64,000 bases of DNA from Gp6-AA40 sp963723495 (GCA_963723495.1 CAVRQR010000008.1:135406-199405); one strand, 5' to 3'. Numbered from the stretch's first letter, positions 30,464-39,277 are shown. A program made the numbers and translations. Notes: generated from the letters alone by a model not told the origin.

Positions 30464-30942
30464 ACTGGCGCAACACCTCAGTCCTGACGCTGCACAACCT
30501 CAGCAGCGCTGAAGCAGACGATGAAGGTCAACGTGGACTCGAGGAACGACGGGCTCTTCGTCGACGTATTCGACGGCCATCACGGCAAAGCTCACAACGA
30601 TGGCCAGCATCGCTTCCCGATGGACGGCCATGCGTGGCGCTGGTGCCGTGTCGGCGGACCCGACAACGCGCTCGAACGATCGGATCTCGATCTGACCAGT
30701 CCTCGCCGGTAAGCGCGCTGCCGCCCCCCGACTTCTGTAGACTGCTGCCGCTCGTTGGGGAGGGCGCGATGCGCATACAGAGTTGGTGTGTCTGGCTGGC
30801 TCTCGGTCCCGCTGAATCAGTTCGTCACCAAACAGCAAGTGTTGGGCATGGTGCGGTCGGGCGTACATGTGTTGGGGGGGCTTCGGGGGGGCAGGTCGCA
30901 TAATCCCCGATCGGTTAATTTTCGCCCGACCGGGCCTTCATC
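30029..30942. repeat. Tandem duplication, unit 2
   Basis: A second copy of the 29090-30028 unit, near-identical outside a divergent patch at about 30170-30240. It includes a shorter DUF1552 remnant and the same flanking sequence (for example TGTAGACTGCTGCCGCTCG at 30736, matching 29821). After 30942 the sequence becomes unique and leads into the partner-switching operon's 3' end. Confidence 0.85.
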
Positions 30943-31016
30943 CTTCCTATCGTCTTCTGCGCTGCTGCAGCGGGTGGAACTAGTGATAAAGCGCGGTCAG
31001 ATTCGTGCGCCCAGAC

Positions 31017-31436
31017 CTACGGGACCGCCTTCTTCATCAGCACGACATTGCGACCATCGCGGCGGGCGTACGCCACTTCGTCCATGACGCTCCGGACGAG
31101 GTGAATGCCAAGGCCGCCGGCCCCACGCTCGTCCAGAGGGCGAGTGATGTCGGGTGCAGCGACTCGCAATGGATCGAAGGGCTGTCCCTCGTCCTCAACT
31201 TCGACCGTGATCACACCGGCCTCGAACGAGAGGCGAACTGCAATGAGCTGGTTGTGGTCACCAGCGGGCCCGTAGCTGATCACATTCGTGACGATCTCCT
31301 CGACCGCCAGGGTCACATCGAGCAGCACGTCTGAGGGAATATGATGGGGGGCGACGAACTTGGCCAGCGCGGTCCGTACGTGCGCCAGCTCCGAAAGACT
31401 GGTCTTCACGTCAACGCGTGCGATGTGTCGAGGCAT
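31017..31436 (-). CDS. RsbW-like anti-sigma serine/threonine kinase (HATPase_c)
   Basis: About 139 residues of the GHKL ATPase family. The N-box is LLDVTLAVEEIVTNVISYG, the G1 box DEGQPFDP and the G2 region ERGAGGLGIHLVRSVMDEV. These are hallmarks of SpoIIAB/RsbW kinases, which phosphorylate a STAS antagonist and otherwise sequester a sigma factor or other target. It is the last gene of a five-gene operon that also encodes a STAS protein and a SpoIIE phosphatase; the ATG at 31436 lies 4 bp after the phosphatase stop. No sigma factor is present, so the target is unknown. Confidence 0.9.
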   Translation of the reverse strand: MPRHIARVDVKTSLSELAHVRTALAKFVAPHHIPSDVLLDVTLAVEEIVTNVISYGPAGDHNQLIAVRLSFEAGVITVEVEDEGQPFDPLRVAAPDITRPLDERGAGGLGIHLVRSVMDEVAYARRDGRNVVLMKKAVP

Positions 31437-31440
31437 GGCG

Positions 31441-32961
31441 TCAGCGTCCACGATATCGCAGTGCCAGAACCGTGATGTCGTCGGATTGTTCCGCTCCTCC
31501 CGCAAACCGATGTACTTCGTCAATCAGACGCTGTGTCAGCAGGTCTGGCGCACTCTCGCCGGCGGTCCTCAGGAATTCCATCAGGCGCTCTTCAGACAAG
31601 AGGTGCTGACTCGAATCCATCGCCTCGGTGACACCGTCGGTGTACAGAAGCAGCCCATCGCCGGCGTGAAGGATGACCTCGCTCGTCTGGTACGTCACAT
31701 CGTCGAAGGCACCCAGCGCGAGGCCGTTGGTTGGGTTCGCGAGAGTGCGGATACCTCCATGGGACATGACGTACGGAAGGTTGTGCCCGCCGTTGCTAAA
31801 CTGCAGCCGTCCGGTCAGCACGTCGAGCACGGCGACGAACAGCGTCACGAACATGGCCATCGCGTTGTCACGACAGAGCTCGTCGTTCAGCCGTGTGAGC
31901 ATTTGCCCAGGATCTTGAAGATGCCGCTGCAACGACCTCAGTAGCGTCGTCGTCATCGCCATGAACAGGGCAGCCGGAACGCCTTTCCCCGCGACGTCGC
32001 CAATCGCCATAAACAGATGCGCTTCGTCCAGGAAGCCAAAATCGTAGAAGTCGCCTCCAACTTCCTTCGCGGGCACGAGCGCTGCGAACAGGTCGCAGTC
32101 CTGCCGCTCCCGGAACAGCGCAAATGTCTTCGGGACCATCGCCATCTGAATGTCATGCGCGACCTTGAGCTCGCTTTCGATCCGCTCCTTTGCCGCGGTC
32201 GTGTCCCTCAAATTGACGATGTACTGCTGCAGCGCGCGCTCCATGTGGATGAACGACGAGGCGAGGTGGCCGATCTCGTCGTGGGATCGCTCCGAAAGCG
32301 CCACCACCTCGCCCGACACGTGAGGTTCGGACGTAAAGTCCTTCGCGGCCAGCGTCCGGGCGTGTCGGGCCAACAGGTTGAGCGGCTGCGAAATGCGGTT
32401 CACCAGCACCCAGGACACGCCGATTGTCGCGAGAAAGACGGCGAACACCGCGCCCTGCTGGCCAAGGATTGCCGAGCGCGCGCGGGCCCGAAGAAGGCGG
32501 CGATCCATGCCGACGTGAGCGTACCCGGCGGCACCGGCCAGGATCGGCGCAGCGATATCCACGGCGTCCAGGCTCGCTCCAGCCTCGAGCCACGTGATGG
32601 TGATGAGGTCGTCCCGCAATCCCTCCCGCTGAATGTCGCGCTGCGCTCGCAGCACCGGCTCAGGGATGCCCGGCACGAACGTATGCGACACGACATCTCC
32701 GGACTCGTCGGCGACGAATATGTACGCCACGCCATCGATGGTGGCGAACTCGTCGATCAGTGACTGAATGGTCGCGACGTCACGATGCAGCAGCTCGGCG
32801 CTGGACCCGGCGATGCTGCGCGCGATCGCCGCGCCTTTGCTCTCGTAATCGCGGGTCGCCTGCGTGTATAGGTTCCAGCCGGACACGGCAGATGTCGCAG
32901 TGGCGATGGCGCCGAAGAGCACGATCATGACGACCAGTGTCTTCTTGAACAGGCGGGACAT
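31441..32961 (-). CDS. Membrane-bound SpoIIE/RsbU-type serine phosphatase with periplasmic sensor and HAMP
   Basis: A 506-residue protein. TM1 (VVMIVLFGAIATATSAVSG) is followed by a periplasmic domain of about 140 residues (YIFVADESGDVVSHTFVPG, resembling single-Cache-type sensors), TM2 (GAVFAVFLATIGVSWVLV), a HAMP segment, and a PP2C-like SpoIIE domain from about residue 290 (FAALVPAKEVGGDFYDFG; MAIGDVAGKGVPAALFMA; LLLYTDGVTEAMD; DDITVLALRY). The Asp residues in GGDFYD, GDVAGKG and TDGV would bind Mn/Mg. It would dephosphorylate the STAS protein in response to an envelope signal. Its ATG directly abuts the upstream gene's stop. Confidence 0.92.
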   Translation of the reverse strand: MSRLFKKTLVVMIVLFGAIATATSAVSGWNLYTQATRDYESKGAAIARSIAGSSAELLHRDVATIQSLIDEFATIDGVAYIFVADESGDVVSHTFVPGIPEPVLRAQRDIQREGLRDDLITITWLEAGASLDAVDIAAPILAGAAGYAHVGMDRRLLRARARSAILGQQGAVFAVFLATIGVSWVLVNRISQPLNLLARHARTLAAKDFTSEPHVSGEVVALSERSHDEIGHLASSFIHMERALQQYIVNLRDTTAAKERIESELKVAHDIQMAMVPKTFALFRERQDCDLFAALVPAKEVGGDFYDFGFLDEAHLFMAIGDVAGKGVPAALFMAMTTTLLRSLQRHLQDPGQMLTRLNDELCRDNAMAMFVTLFVAVLDVLTGRLQFSNGGHNLPYVMSHGGIRTLANPTNGLALGAFDDVTYQTSEVILHAGDGLLLYTDGVTEAMDSSQHLLSEERLMEFLRTAGESAPDLLTQRLIDEVHRFAGGAEQSDDITVLALRYRGR

Positions 32962-34227
32962 CTACGCTTTCCAGTGGTCCCAGCTCGTGAGCGGAACGAA
33001 CCGCCCATCGCGAAGTGTCGTGTAATAGACCGCCGTGAGACCGTCGTGTTGCTGAGGCCCGAACGAGAGCGTCGTGCCGATGCCCAGATCGAGGTTCCTG
33101 ATGCCTTCGGCCGCATCCCTGACGGCGCGCCGCGTCGGCGTCCCGCCCATCCGCCTCACGACTTCTACGAGGAGCTTGGCGTTCAGGAACCCTTCAAAGC
33201 CAACGAAGCTGTGGGTGAGCGGCACATAGTCGCTCCGCGTCGGCGTGTCTGGAAGATGAGATCGGCCGTCGGCCATCAGGTCCCGATACTCTCTCACCGC
33301 GGGCAACGAGGTGTCCTCGTAGCTCGGAACCACCTGTGAATTGATCAAGTCCCTGGTGTAGTCCTTCCCCGACGTCTGCCCCGCCTTGATGAGAAGCGCT
33401 GTCAGGTTCTCGCTGCCCACGAACGACAGGTTGGCGATCGGCGGCTGCCAACCGACATCGCGCGCATCCCTGATGAATGCCGCACACGCCGCATACGCGC
33501 CTACCGATACGACCGCGTCGACACGAGCCTGCCTGAGAATGTTCACCTGATCCAGGAGTGTCTCGTCGAAGGTCGTGCCTCTGCGGTAGGTTGCCTCTGC
33601 GACAATGCGATGGCCGCCGTTGGCGGCAAGCGCGCGTCGGACGCCATCCCATCCACTCCGGCCGTACGCGTCCGCCTGGTAGAACACGCCAATTCTTCGC
33701 CGGCCTATCGCCAGCAGGTTGCGGATCAATCCCGCCGTTTCCTCCTGGTATGAGCTGCGCAGATTGAAGACGCTGTCCGAGTACGGTGCCTGACGATGCG
33801 GCTGTGCGCCGCTGAGGGGGCAGAACAAGCACACATGATGGTCGGAATAGCGCTTGATCAGAGGCAGGACCCTTGTCACGGTCGGCGCCCCGACGTACCC
33901 GAAGAGCAGGAGGACGGCGTCCTTTTCGATGAGCGTGATGCTGTTGCGAATCGCCGGTGCGGGCTCGTAGCCGTCGTCGTATGCCTTGATGACAATCCGC
34001 CTTCCGGAAGTGGCGGTCTTGTTGATGCTCTCCAGGTATGCCGCGGCCCCCCGATACAGCTCGATCCCGAGCGCGCGCGAAGGCCCGGTGAAGGGCGCGG
34101 ACATGCCGACCACAATGTCCGCGTGAGGTTGGCGTTGCGGCAGCAGGAGGCCGAGAGTCGACCGAACGAAGCGTCGCCGCGATTGCGAGACGCCGGCGGG
34201 CAACGCGCCGAGGGGAGCGTGGGGCAT
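32962..34227 (-). CDS. Periplasmic-binding-protein type I (Peripla_BP_6/LivJ-like) sensor protein
   Basis: About 421 residues. A twin-arginine-like motif (SRRRFVRSTLGLLL) precedes a LivJ-type fold: GMSAPFTGPSRALGIELYRGA, KAYDDGYEPAPAIRNSITLI, FGYVGAPTVTRVLPLI, GVFYQADAYGRSGWDGV. The hydrophobic stretch is short, so the export route is uncertain. No ABC permease or ATPase genes accompany it; instead it sits between the phosphatase and the MBL-fusion gene, with a 5-bp gap on one side and none on the other. That suggests it acts as a ligand sensor feeding the phosphatase rather than as a transporter part (inference). Confidence 0.88.
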   Translation of the reverse strand: MPHAPLGALPAGVSQSRRRFVRSTLGLLLPQRQPHADIVVGMSAPFTGPSRALGIELYRGAAAYLESINKTATSGRRIVIKAYDDGYEPAPAIRNSITLIEKDAVLLLFGYVGAPTVTRVLPLIKRYSDHHVCLFCPLSGAQPHRQAPYSDSVFNLRSSYQEETAGLIRNLLAIGRRRIGVFYQADAYGRSGWDGVRRALAANGGHRIVAEATYRRGTTFDETLLDQVNILRQARVDAVVSVGAYAACAAFIRDARDVGWQPPIANLSFVGSENLTALLIKAGQTSGKDYTRDLINSQVVPSYEDTSLPAVREYRDLMADGRSHLPDTPTRSDYVPLTHSFVGFEGFLNAKLLVEVVRRMGGTPTRRAVRDAAEGIRNLDLGIGTTLSFGPQQHDGLTAVYYTTLRDGRFVPLTSWDHWKA

Positions 34228-34232
34228 CTTCG

Positions 34233-35966
34233 TTACGCGCGAAGCACGGCTTGATTGACTGCGGGAAGGCGCAACAGGAATGTCGACCGGTCGTCGTGCT
34301 CGCGCTCGAGGCTCCCGCCCAGCCATCCGAGAGTCCGCCCGTAAAGCGCCAGACGTCGCCGCCCAAACGCTTCCGGACTGACATTCGTGTCGGCTGAAAG
34401 CCGAAGGAGGACGTGGTCGGTTGTCGCCTCGGTGCCAAGCCGAATGCGCGTGACGCCCGCCGCAGCCATGCCTTCGATCAGGCTCGTGACAATGTCATCG
34501 AGGCGTTCGGCCGCGATGCCGGCGTCGGTGGGTTCGGGCGTGACCGTCACATCCATGGTCACGTGGCTGAGCGGCGAATGCGCGGCGAGACGACGTGTCA
34601 GCACGTCGAGAAACGAGCGCTGATCATCGGCCAAGGCCAATACCTCGGCGACGTCGACATCTGCCTGTGGTCCGACACGCGCCACGAGCTGCCGAACGAC
34701 GCTGTTCACGGAGCTCGGTGATTCAGCGCTCAAGAACTGCAGCCCGCGCACCACGCTGAGGAAGTCCGTCAGGCGGCGCTCGGCGCGGCCGACGAGCGAC
34801 CGATCGAGTATCCGCTGCACATCGTCATTGGCGAGCGCCTGTTGTAACGATCTTGCCGCCTGGACGCCCTTCAGAACGACGGTCAGCTCGGGAACCGCGC
34901 TGTCATTGAATGCCTCGGCGAATCTCCGGAACTCCGTGAGCGTGCGGTCGATACCCTCCACGTCGAACGCGACCGGCGCTCGTTCCGCCCCCTCTCCCTC
35001 GTCGACCAAGTAGTACGAGGCCGTGTACAGCCGCCCGGACAGGATCGTGAAGAGTGCCGACGCCTCCTCGAGGAGCTCATCGGTGTACTGCTTGAGGCCG
35101 GTGATCCGGCTCGCATTCATCGAGTCGACGGCCGTGAGATCGCGGGCTTCGTTCCGCATCAATCGAAGCCTCTGGCGCATTACGCTCGCCGACACACCAT
35201 AGCCGTGTCCCGGACAGCAGATCGCAATGTCGCTCCCGTCGAGCAAATCATCCACGCCGTGAAGCGTGCGAATGAGCTCTTCGTGATTCCAGCCGTCGAG
35301 GCCACAGAGACCGGGATTCGCGGCAAAAGGGAGATCACCGAGGATCAGCAGCGTCCCGAGTCGGAGGGAGATGCTGCACGCCGTGTGACCCGGAGTGTGA
35401 TAGATGTCGAGACACTCACCATCGCCCAGTGGAATCGATCGGTGCGCGAGTCCCGTATCCTTTGACGACGACACGGGCGCACCGGCAATCTCGAGGCGCC
35501 CACCTCGTGAGAACACCAATTCGCGCGCCTCGCGTGCGGCGTCAGCGGCAAACAAGCGGCCGTGGATTGGCGCGCTGCACACGTCTGGACGCCACGGGTA
35601 GAGATAGGCAACGGTCAGTGCGCGATCGCCACGCTCCAGTGCGTGAGCCGCCGCATCGTGCGCCAGCCTTCGGACCTCCGTGCCAGGTGGGAGCGCCAGC
35701 CGGTCCGCCTCTTGAGAGTGGTCCTGATGGCAATGGGTGAGGAAGAGAAGAACCGGGCGATCGGTTACGGCCAGTCCGGCGGTCACGACCTCGCTGATTT
35801 GCCGGGTCTGCTCGGCACTCGCGCCGGGATCCACCACCAGGATGGCAGCCGGCGCAGACACGATGAAGCAGTTGGACGAGACGATGCTGGGTTTGGCAAG
35901 AATCGGAAAGATCTCGAGCGCGCGGCTTCCAGGCACCTTCTGCCAGGAGTTGGCATTCAGCAGCAT
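34233..35966 (-). CDS. Metallo-beta-lactamase fold protein fused to a histidine-kinase-like C-terminal region
   Basis: A 577-residue protein. Residues about 20-275 form an MBL hydrolase domain with LTHCHQDHSQEAD (HxHxDH), TPGHTACS, GDLPFAANPG and CPGHG metal motifs all present. The rest is mostly helical (about 290-460), ending in a region that resembles the end of a HATPase_c domain (LYGRTLGWLGGSLEREHDD, STFLLRLPAV), but a clear DxGxG ATP-binding box is not visible. It may therefore be a pseudo-kinase. Second gene of the operon. Substrate of the MBL domain is unknown. Confidence 0.85.
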   Translation of the reverse strand: MLLNANSWQKVPGSRALEIFPILAKPSIVSSNCFIVSAPAAILVVDPGASAEQTRQISEVVTAGLAVTDRPVLLFLTHCHQDHSQEADRLALPPGTEVRRLAHDAAAHALERGDRALTVAYLYPWRPDVCSAPIHGRLFAADAAREARELVFSRGGRLEIAGAPVSSSKDTGLAHRSIPLGDGECLDIYHTPGHTACSISLRLGTLLILGDLPFAANPGLCGLDGWNHEELIRTLHGVDDLLDGSDIAICCPGHGYGVSASVMRQRLRLMRNEARDLTAVDSMNASRITGLKQYTDELLEEASALFTILSGRLYTASYYLVDEGEGAERAPVAFDVEGIDRTLTEFRRFAEAFNDSAVPELTVVLKGVQAARSLQQALANDDVQRILDRSLVGRAERRLTDFLSVVRGLQFLSAESPSSVNSVVRQLVARVGPQADVDVAEVLALADDQRSFLDVLTRRLAAHSPLSHVTMDVTVTPEPTDAGIAAERLDDIVTSLIEGMAAAGVTRIRLGTEATTDHVLLRLSADTNVSPEAFGRRRLALYGRTLGWLGGSLEREHDDRSTFLLRLPAVNQAVLRA

Positions 35967-36000
35967 TCGCCAGCCCCGCTGCCTTCGACCCGGCGGACAG

Positions 36001-36315
36001 TCACGCGACTACGTCGATGAACAACGTGAAGCCCGCGATGCTCAACACGTTTTGGATATGAGGCGGGACGTGCGCGAGCTGCAGCCGTTCACCGCGTGTT
36101 CGGAGCGCCTTGGCAGCCAGCAGCAGGACTCGCAGCCCGGCGCTGCTCATGAAGGGAACGTTGGCGAGATCGAGGCAGACTCTAGCGCCCGGGTCCGAAG
36201 CCGCCGCAAGCAGCGGCTCTTGGAGGGATACCGCTGTGTGGCCGTCCACGGCGCCCGCTGCGTGGACGGTGATGATCCCGGGCAAACGTTCTATCGTGAT
36301 GTCGAGGTCACTCAC
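36001..36315 (-). CDS. STAS-domain anti-sigma factor antagonist (SpoIIAA/RsbV-like)
   Basis: A 104-residue STAS protein. The core reads VCLDLANVPFMSSAGLRVLLLAAKAL; the Ser pair in MSSAG is where RsbW-type kinases phosphorylate family members. It is the first gene of the operon (GTG start at 36315), 34 bp ahead of the MBL-fusion gene. With the kinase and phosphatase encoded downstream it completes a partner switch: phosphatase activates, kinase inactivates this antagonist. Confidence 0.92.
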   Translation of the reverse strand: MSDLDITIERLPGIITVHAAGAVDGHTAVSLQEPLLAAASDPGARVCLDLANVPFMSSAGLRVLLLAAKALRTRGERLQLAHVPPHIQNVLSIAGFTLFIDVVA

Positions 36316-36610
36316 TGCCGATTTGATTGATCTTCAGCCCCTCTCGAGACGTTCCGCGTGCGGCGCGCTGATGATACCACGCGCCCCCAAGGATTTTCCC
36401 ATCCAGATTGTGCTGGCACGTGCTCGGGACGGCAGATCGGTTTCAACTTCTGCGCGCCACTGCCTCAGGGAGCCGTACGATATCCGCCCGGTCGTTGTCG
36501 ACCTGCGTCGAGGCGACGCGAGGAGCCCTGACTGGAAGCTTCTCAGTCCACTTGCTCGCTGCGGTGATGACAACGGCTCTCCCGCTACGTTATCGATGGT
36601 TGTCTCGGCT

Positions 36611-36974
36611 CTATCGTGTCGGCCTCAATCGCAGGATGTTCAGCTCGTTTGAGGTGCCTAGTCGAACGCGAGACATGAATGTCCCGGCCCCTTGCGACAC
36701 GAAGACCTGCAGAGGGCCTCGGTGATGCAGGCCGTGAGTGAAGGGAAAAATCGCCGTGGCGACGAGCGTGCCTGGGGAAGAACTGCCCGCCGTGTGTGTG
36801 GCCCGCAATCATCAAATCGATTCCGTTCGCGGCTGCATACTGAGCGCCTGCCGGACTGTGGTGCAGGAGCACCGACGGCATGCCGTCCTTCAGGTGGAGC
36901 GACGCCAGCACGGACTTGATCGTGCGTGAGTCGTCGGACGGATGCAGGTCGAAGGTGTCTTCATCGGCGTTCAT
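36611..36974 (-). pseudogene. Metallophosphoesterase, C-terminal fragment (YkuE-like), frameshifted
   Basis: About 120 residues of a calcineurin-like phosphoesterase. The metal motifs LLHHSPAG and IAGHTHGGQFFPG are visible, but the N-terminal half with the DxH and GDxxD motifs is missing. One extra C near 36780 shifts the frame; the tail then reads FVSQGAGTFMSRVRLG and ends LRLRPTR. The fragment is cut at 36974, exactly where a 69-bp direct repeat begins. The 36330-36610 stretch to its left carries no gene I can support. Confidence 0.75.
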
Positions 36975-37043
36975 GACGATAGGAACGATTAGGGTCGTTT
37001 TCAGAAGATCGGTTATGCGACGGGCCGCCCTTCCCCTCCGGCA
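36975..37043. repeat. 69-bp direct repeat, left copy (with 39209-39277)
   Basis: An exact 69-bp sequence beginning GACGATAGGAACGATTAGGG and ending CTCCGGCA occurs here and again at 39209-39277 in the same orientation. Each copy marks a point where coding fragments are cut: here between a metallophosphoesterase remnant and an RNase H remnant. The right copy adjoins a piece of an IS91-type transposase, so the repeat may derive from that element. Confidence 0.9.
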
Positions 37044-37234
37044 CAGCGTTGTCTTTTTTTGCGCACACTGATCGGGCCGCTCCCCGCACGGAATGCCTGC
37101 TCCGCTTCCGCTCTTGTTAGAAAGGACTTGTAGCGCGCCCCCGGGTGTTTATCAATCGATTGATGTGCGGTGGGACAGTCGGTAAACACTCCCGTTTGCC
37201 GTCCGGACCATACTACGTAATATTGTTTTGCCAT
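37044..37234 (-). pseudogene. RNase HI N-terminal (viroplasmin/hybrid-binding) domain fragment
   Basis: An ATG at 37234 opens MAKQYYVVWSGRQTGVFTD, then HPGARYKSFLTRAEAEQAFRAG, a clear hybrid-binding/caulimovirus-viroplasmin domain found at the N-terminus of many bacterial RNase HI proteins. The catalytic RNase H domain is absent: the frame runs into the 69-bp repeat about 65 residues in and soon stops. Base composition is lower in GC than the neighbourhood. Confidence 0.75.
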
Positions 37235-37404
37235 GGGTCTAATGTACTGACATCGCGAGAGTTTAGGAACACGCGTATTGAAACCGTCACGCGTGCACTA
37301 GGTTATTTGAATTTCCTGGTATCGTTGCCACAACGAACCCAGCGGGCTCTGAGCACGATGAACAATAATCCTGAATCGCAGTTAGTTCGAGCGGTTGTAG
37401 GTTG

Positions 37405-37896
37405 TGGTTGTGATTGGTTTGTTATTCGATATGTTGCAGCTTGCCGTGTTGTTTTGTATCGACGAGAAGACGGCGATTCGAGCGCTCGAACGGTTAGACC
37501 AGGTGATATAGTTGTCGACAGGACGCGCCGAACGGCACGGTTTCGAGTACGTCGGCACGGGACGTTGTCGATCTATGCGGCGCTCAATACGCAGACGGGC
37601 GAAGTCGTACGCCGCATCGCCGCGCGTCACACCAGTGCGTAATTAGTTAGTTTTTTGTAGATGTTTTTCGAGAAGAAGATAAGAAGGTGAGAGATGAAAA
37701 TAATAGTGGAAAATATATAGGAAAAAAAAAAGAAGAAGGTATGAAAGATTATTGGTGGAGAAATAGTATGTATATATATAATAAAAGATGATGTATTAGT
37801 ATTGGCTAAATCAAGTAGAACCTGGTTCTCCAAGATCGAGCGCGATGAGAAGGCGCGGGGCATCATCATCTGCGTGAAAGACCTGCGTAAAAACTA
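37405..37896 (+). pseudogene. IS630-family transposase remnant
   Basis: Pieces of an IS630-type DDE transposase are readable in order. FCIDEKTAIRALERL (with the first catalytic Asp) is followed, after a shift, by GRAERHGFEYVRHGTLSIYAA and TQTGEVVRRIAARHTSA. Then comes an almost cytosine-free stretch, and the C-terminus WFSKIERDEKARG near 37830-37896 belongs to the family's NQVE-WFSKIERD block. Several stops and shifts make it non-functional. It is cut off at about 37891 by the permease fragment. Confidence 0.72.
37639..37805. other. Cytosine-depleted tract inside the IS630 remnant
   Basis: These 167 bases contain a single C (37669) on the + strand, and 37670-37805 contain none, although the flanks are ordinary. 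The tract is A/G/T-rich with runs such as GGAAAAAAAAAAG and TATATATATA. By eye it still follows the IS630 reading if some A (or T) are changed back to C, for example TAT-TAG-TAT-TGG for Tyr-Ser-Ser-Trp. Confidence 0.7.
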
Positions 37897-39190
37897 GGCG
37901 TACGACAACTCGCCGCTTCGATATTCAACTACACCGTAGGGAGCGGAATTTTTGTCTTGCCCGCGGTAGCGGTGGCACAACTTGGCACCGCCGCTCCTCT
38001 TGCCTATCTCGTGTGCATGGTAGTGATGATATTGGTCTTGCTATGCTTTGCTGAAGCCGGTAGCCGTGTCGCACAAACCGGCGGCCCGTATGCCTACGTG
38101 GAAACAGCGTTGGGCCCGTTTGCTGGCTTTGTCGCTGGCGTTATGTTGTTACTGACGGGAATTTCTGCGGGCGCTGCCGTGGCGTCGGTGTTTGCCAAGT
38201 CAGTGACGGCCCTCATACCTGCCGCGCCCACTTGGCTGTCTCCCATCATCATTGTCGTGACAATTGCGTTGCTGATGATTGCCAATTTGCGCGGCGTACA
38301 AAGAAGCGCTCGCTTACTCGAAGGCATTACGCTAGCAAAGGTTCTTCCATTGATTGCCTTTGTGGTCATCGGCGTTGCTTTCATCACGCCCAGTAATTTG
38401 AATTGGGACACAACGCCTGCCATTGGGGCGGTGATGAGCACTGCTGGCATCGTGATTTTTGCTTTCTCCGGTATTGAATCGGCGCTTGCGCCAAGTGGCG
38501 AGGTTCGCAATCCGTCGCGTACCATTCCTCTCGCTTCGTTTATTGCGCTGGGTGCTGCCACCGCACTGTATTTGGCAATTCAATGGGTCGCGCTGGGCAT
38601 CGAAGGGCTGGCACTCGGAAACGAGAAGGTCACACCGCTTGCCGCTGCGGCACACTCCGTCGCTGGCCCGCTTGGCCGTACCGTCATGATCGTGGGCGCG
38701 ACGATTTCGATGCTGGGATATCTAAGTGCAAATGTTCTTTCCGTGCCGCGATCTTGGTACACATTGGGTCGCGACGGCTTTTTGCCGCGACAAGTAAGCT
38801 CCGTACATAGCGAGTACCGCACGCCTCATGTCGCCATTATCTTGCACGGTGTGATACTTGGGGCGCTGGCACTGTCGGGTATTTTTCAGCAACTAGCGGT
38901 GTTTGCAAATCTCACCGCGTTTGTTCTGTACATTCTCTGCGCCATTGCAGTCTGGCAATTGCGCAGGCGCAACGTACACGGGTACTGAAGAACCGTTTCT
39001 CATTCCCGGCGGACCGCTTATCCCAGTTGCGGCCGTGATTACCAATGTTTGGTTGATCTATTCCACTGCCACGCGTAGCGACGCGATCGGCATGGCATTG
39101 ATTCTTGCGATTTCGATACTGCTCTACTTCGTGCGTGTGGTGCGATTGCGCCGCACCAAAGCCTCTAGTCTCATAGAGGTGGGCTCGTAG
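37891..39190 (+). pseudogene. APC-superfamily amino-acid permease, N-terminally truncated and frameshifted
   Basis: About 430 residues of a 12-TM-type amino-acid transporter. The first recognisable residues are KLGVRQLAASIFNYTVGSGI, where the family's TM1 substrate motif GSGIF lies, so only about ten N-terminal residues and the start codon are missing. The core is intact (FAEAGSRVAQTGGPYAYVE; FSGIESALAPSGEVRNPSR; RDGFLPRQVSSVH). One base is lost near 38980 before TEEPFLIPGGPLIPVAAV. GC content is visibly lower and codons such as TTG are common, unlike neighbours, which points to foreign origin or a misjoin. Confidence 0.8.
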
Positions 39191-39208
39191 AGATTGTCCT
39201 ATTGCAAA

Positions 39209-39277
39209 GACGATAGGAACGATTAGGGTCGTTTTCAGAAGATCGGTTATGCGACGGGCCGCCCTTCCCCTCCGGCA
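39209..39277. repeat. 69-bp direct repeat, right copy
   Basis: Identical to 36975-37043. It begins 18 bp after the permease stop codon and runs straight into an IS91-type transposase fragment on the minus strand. Confidence 0.9.
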
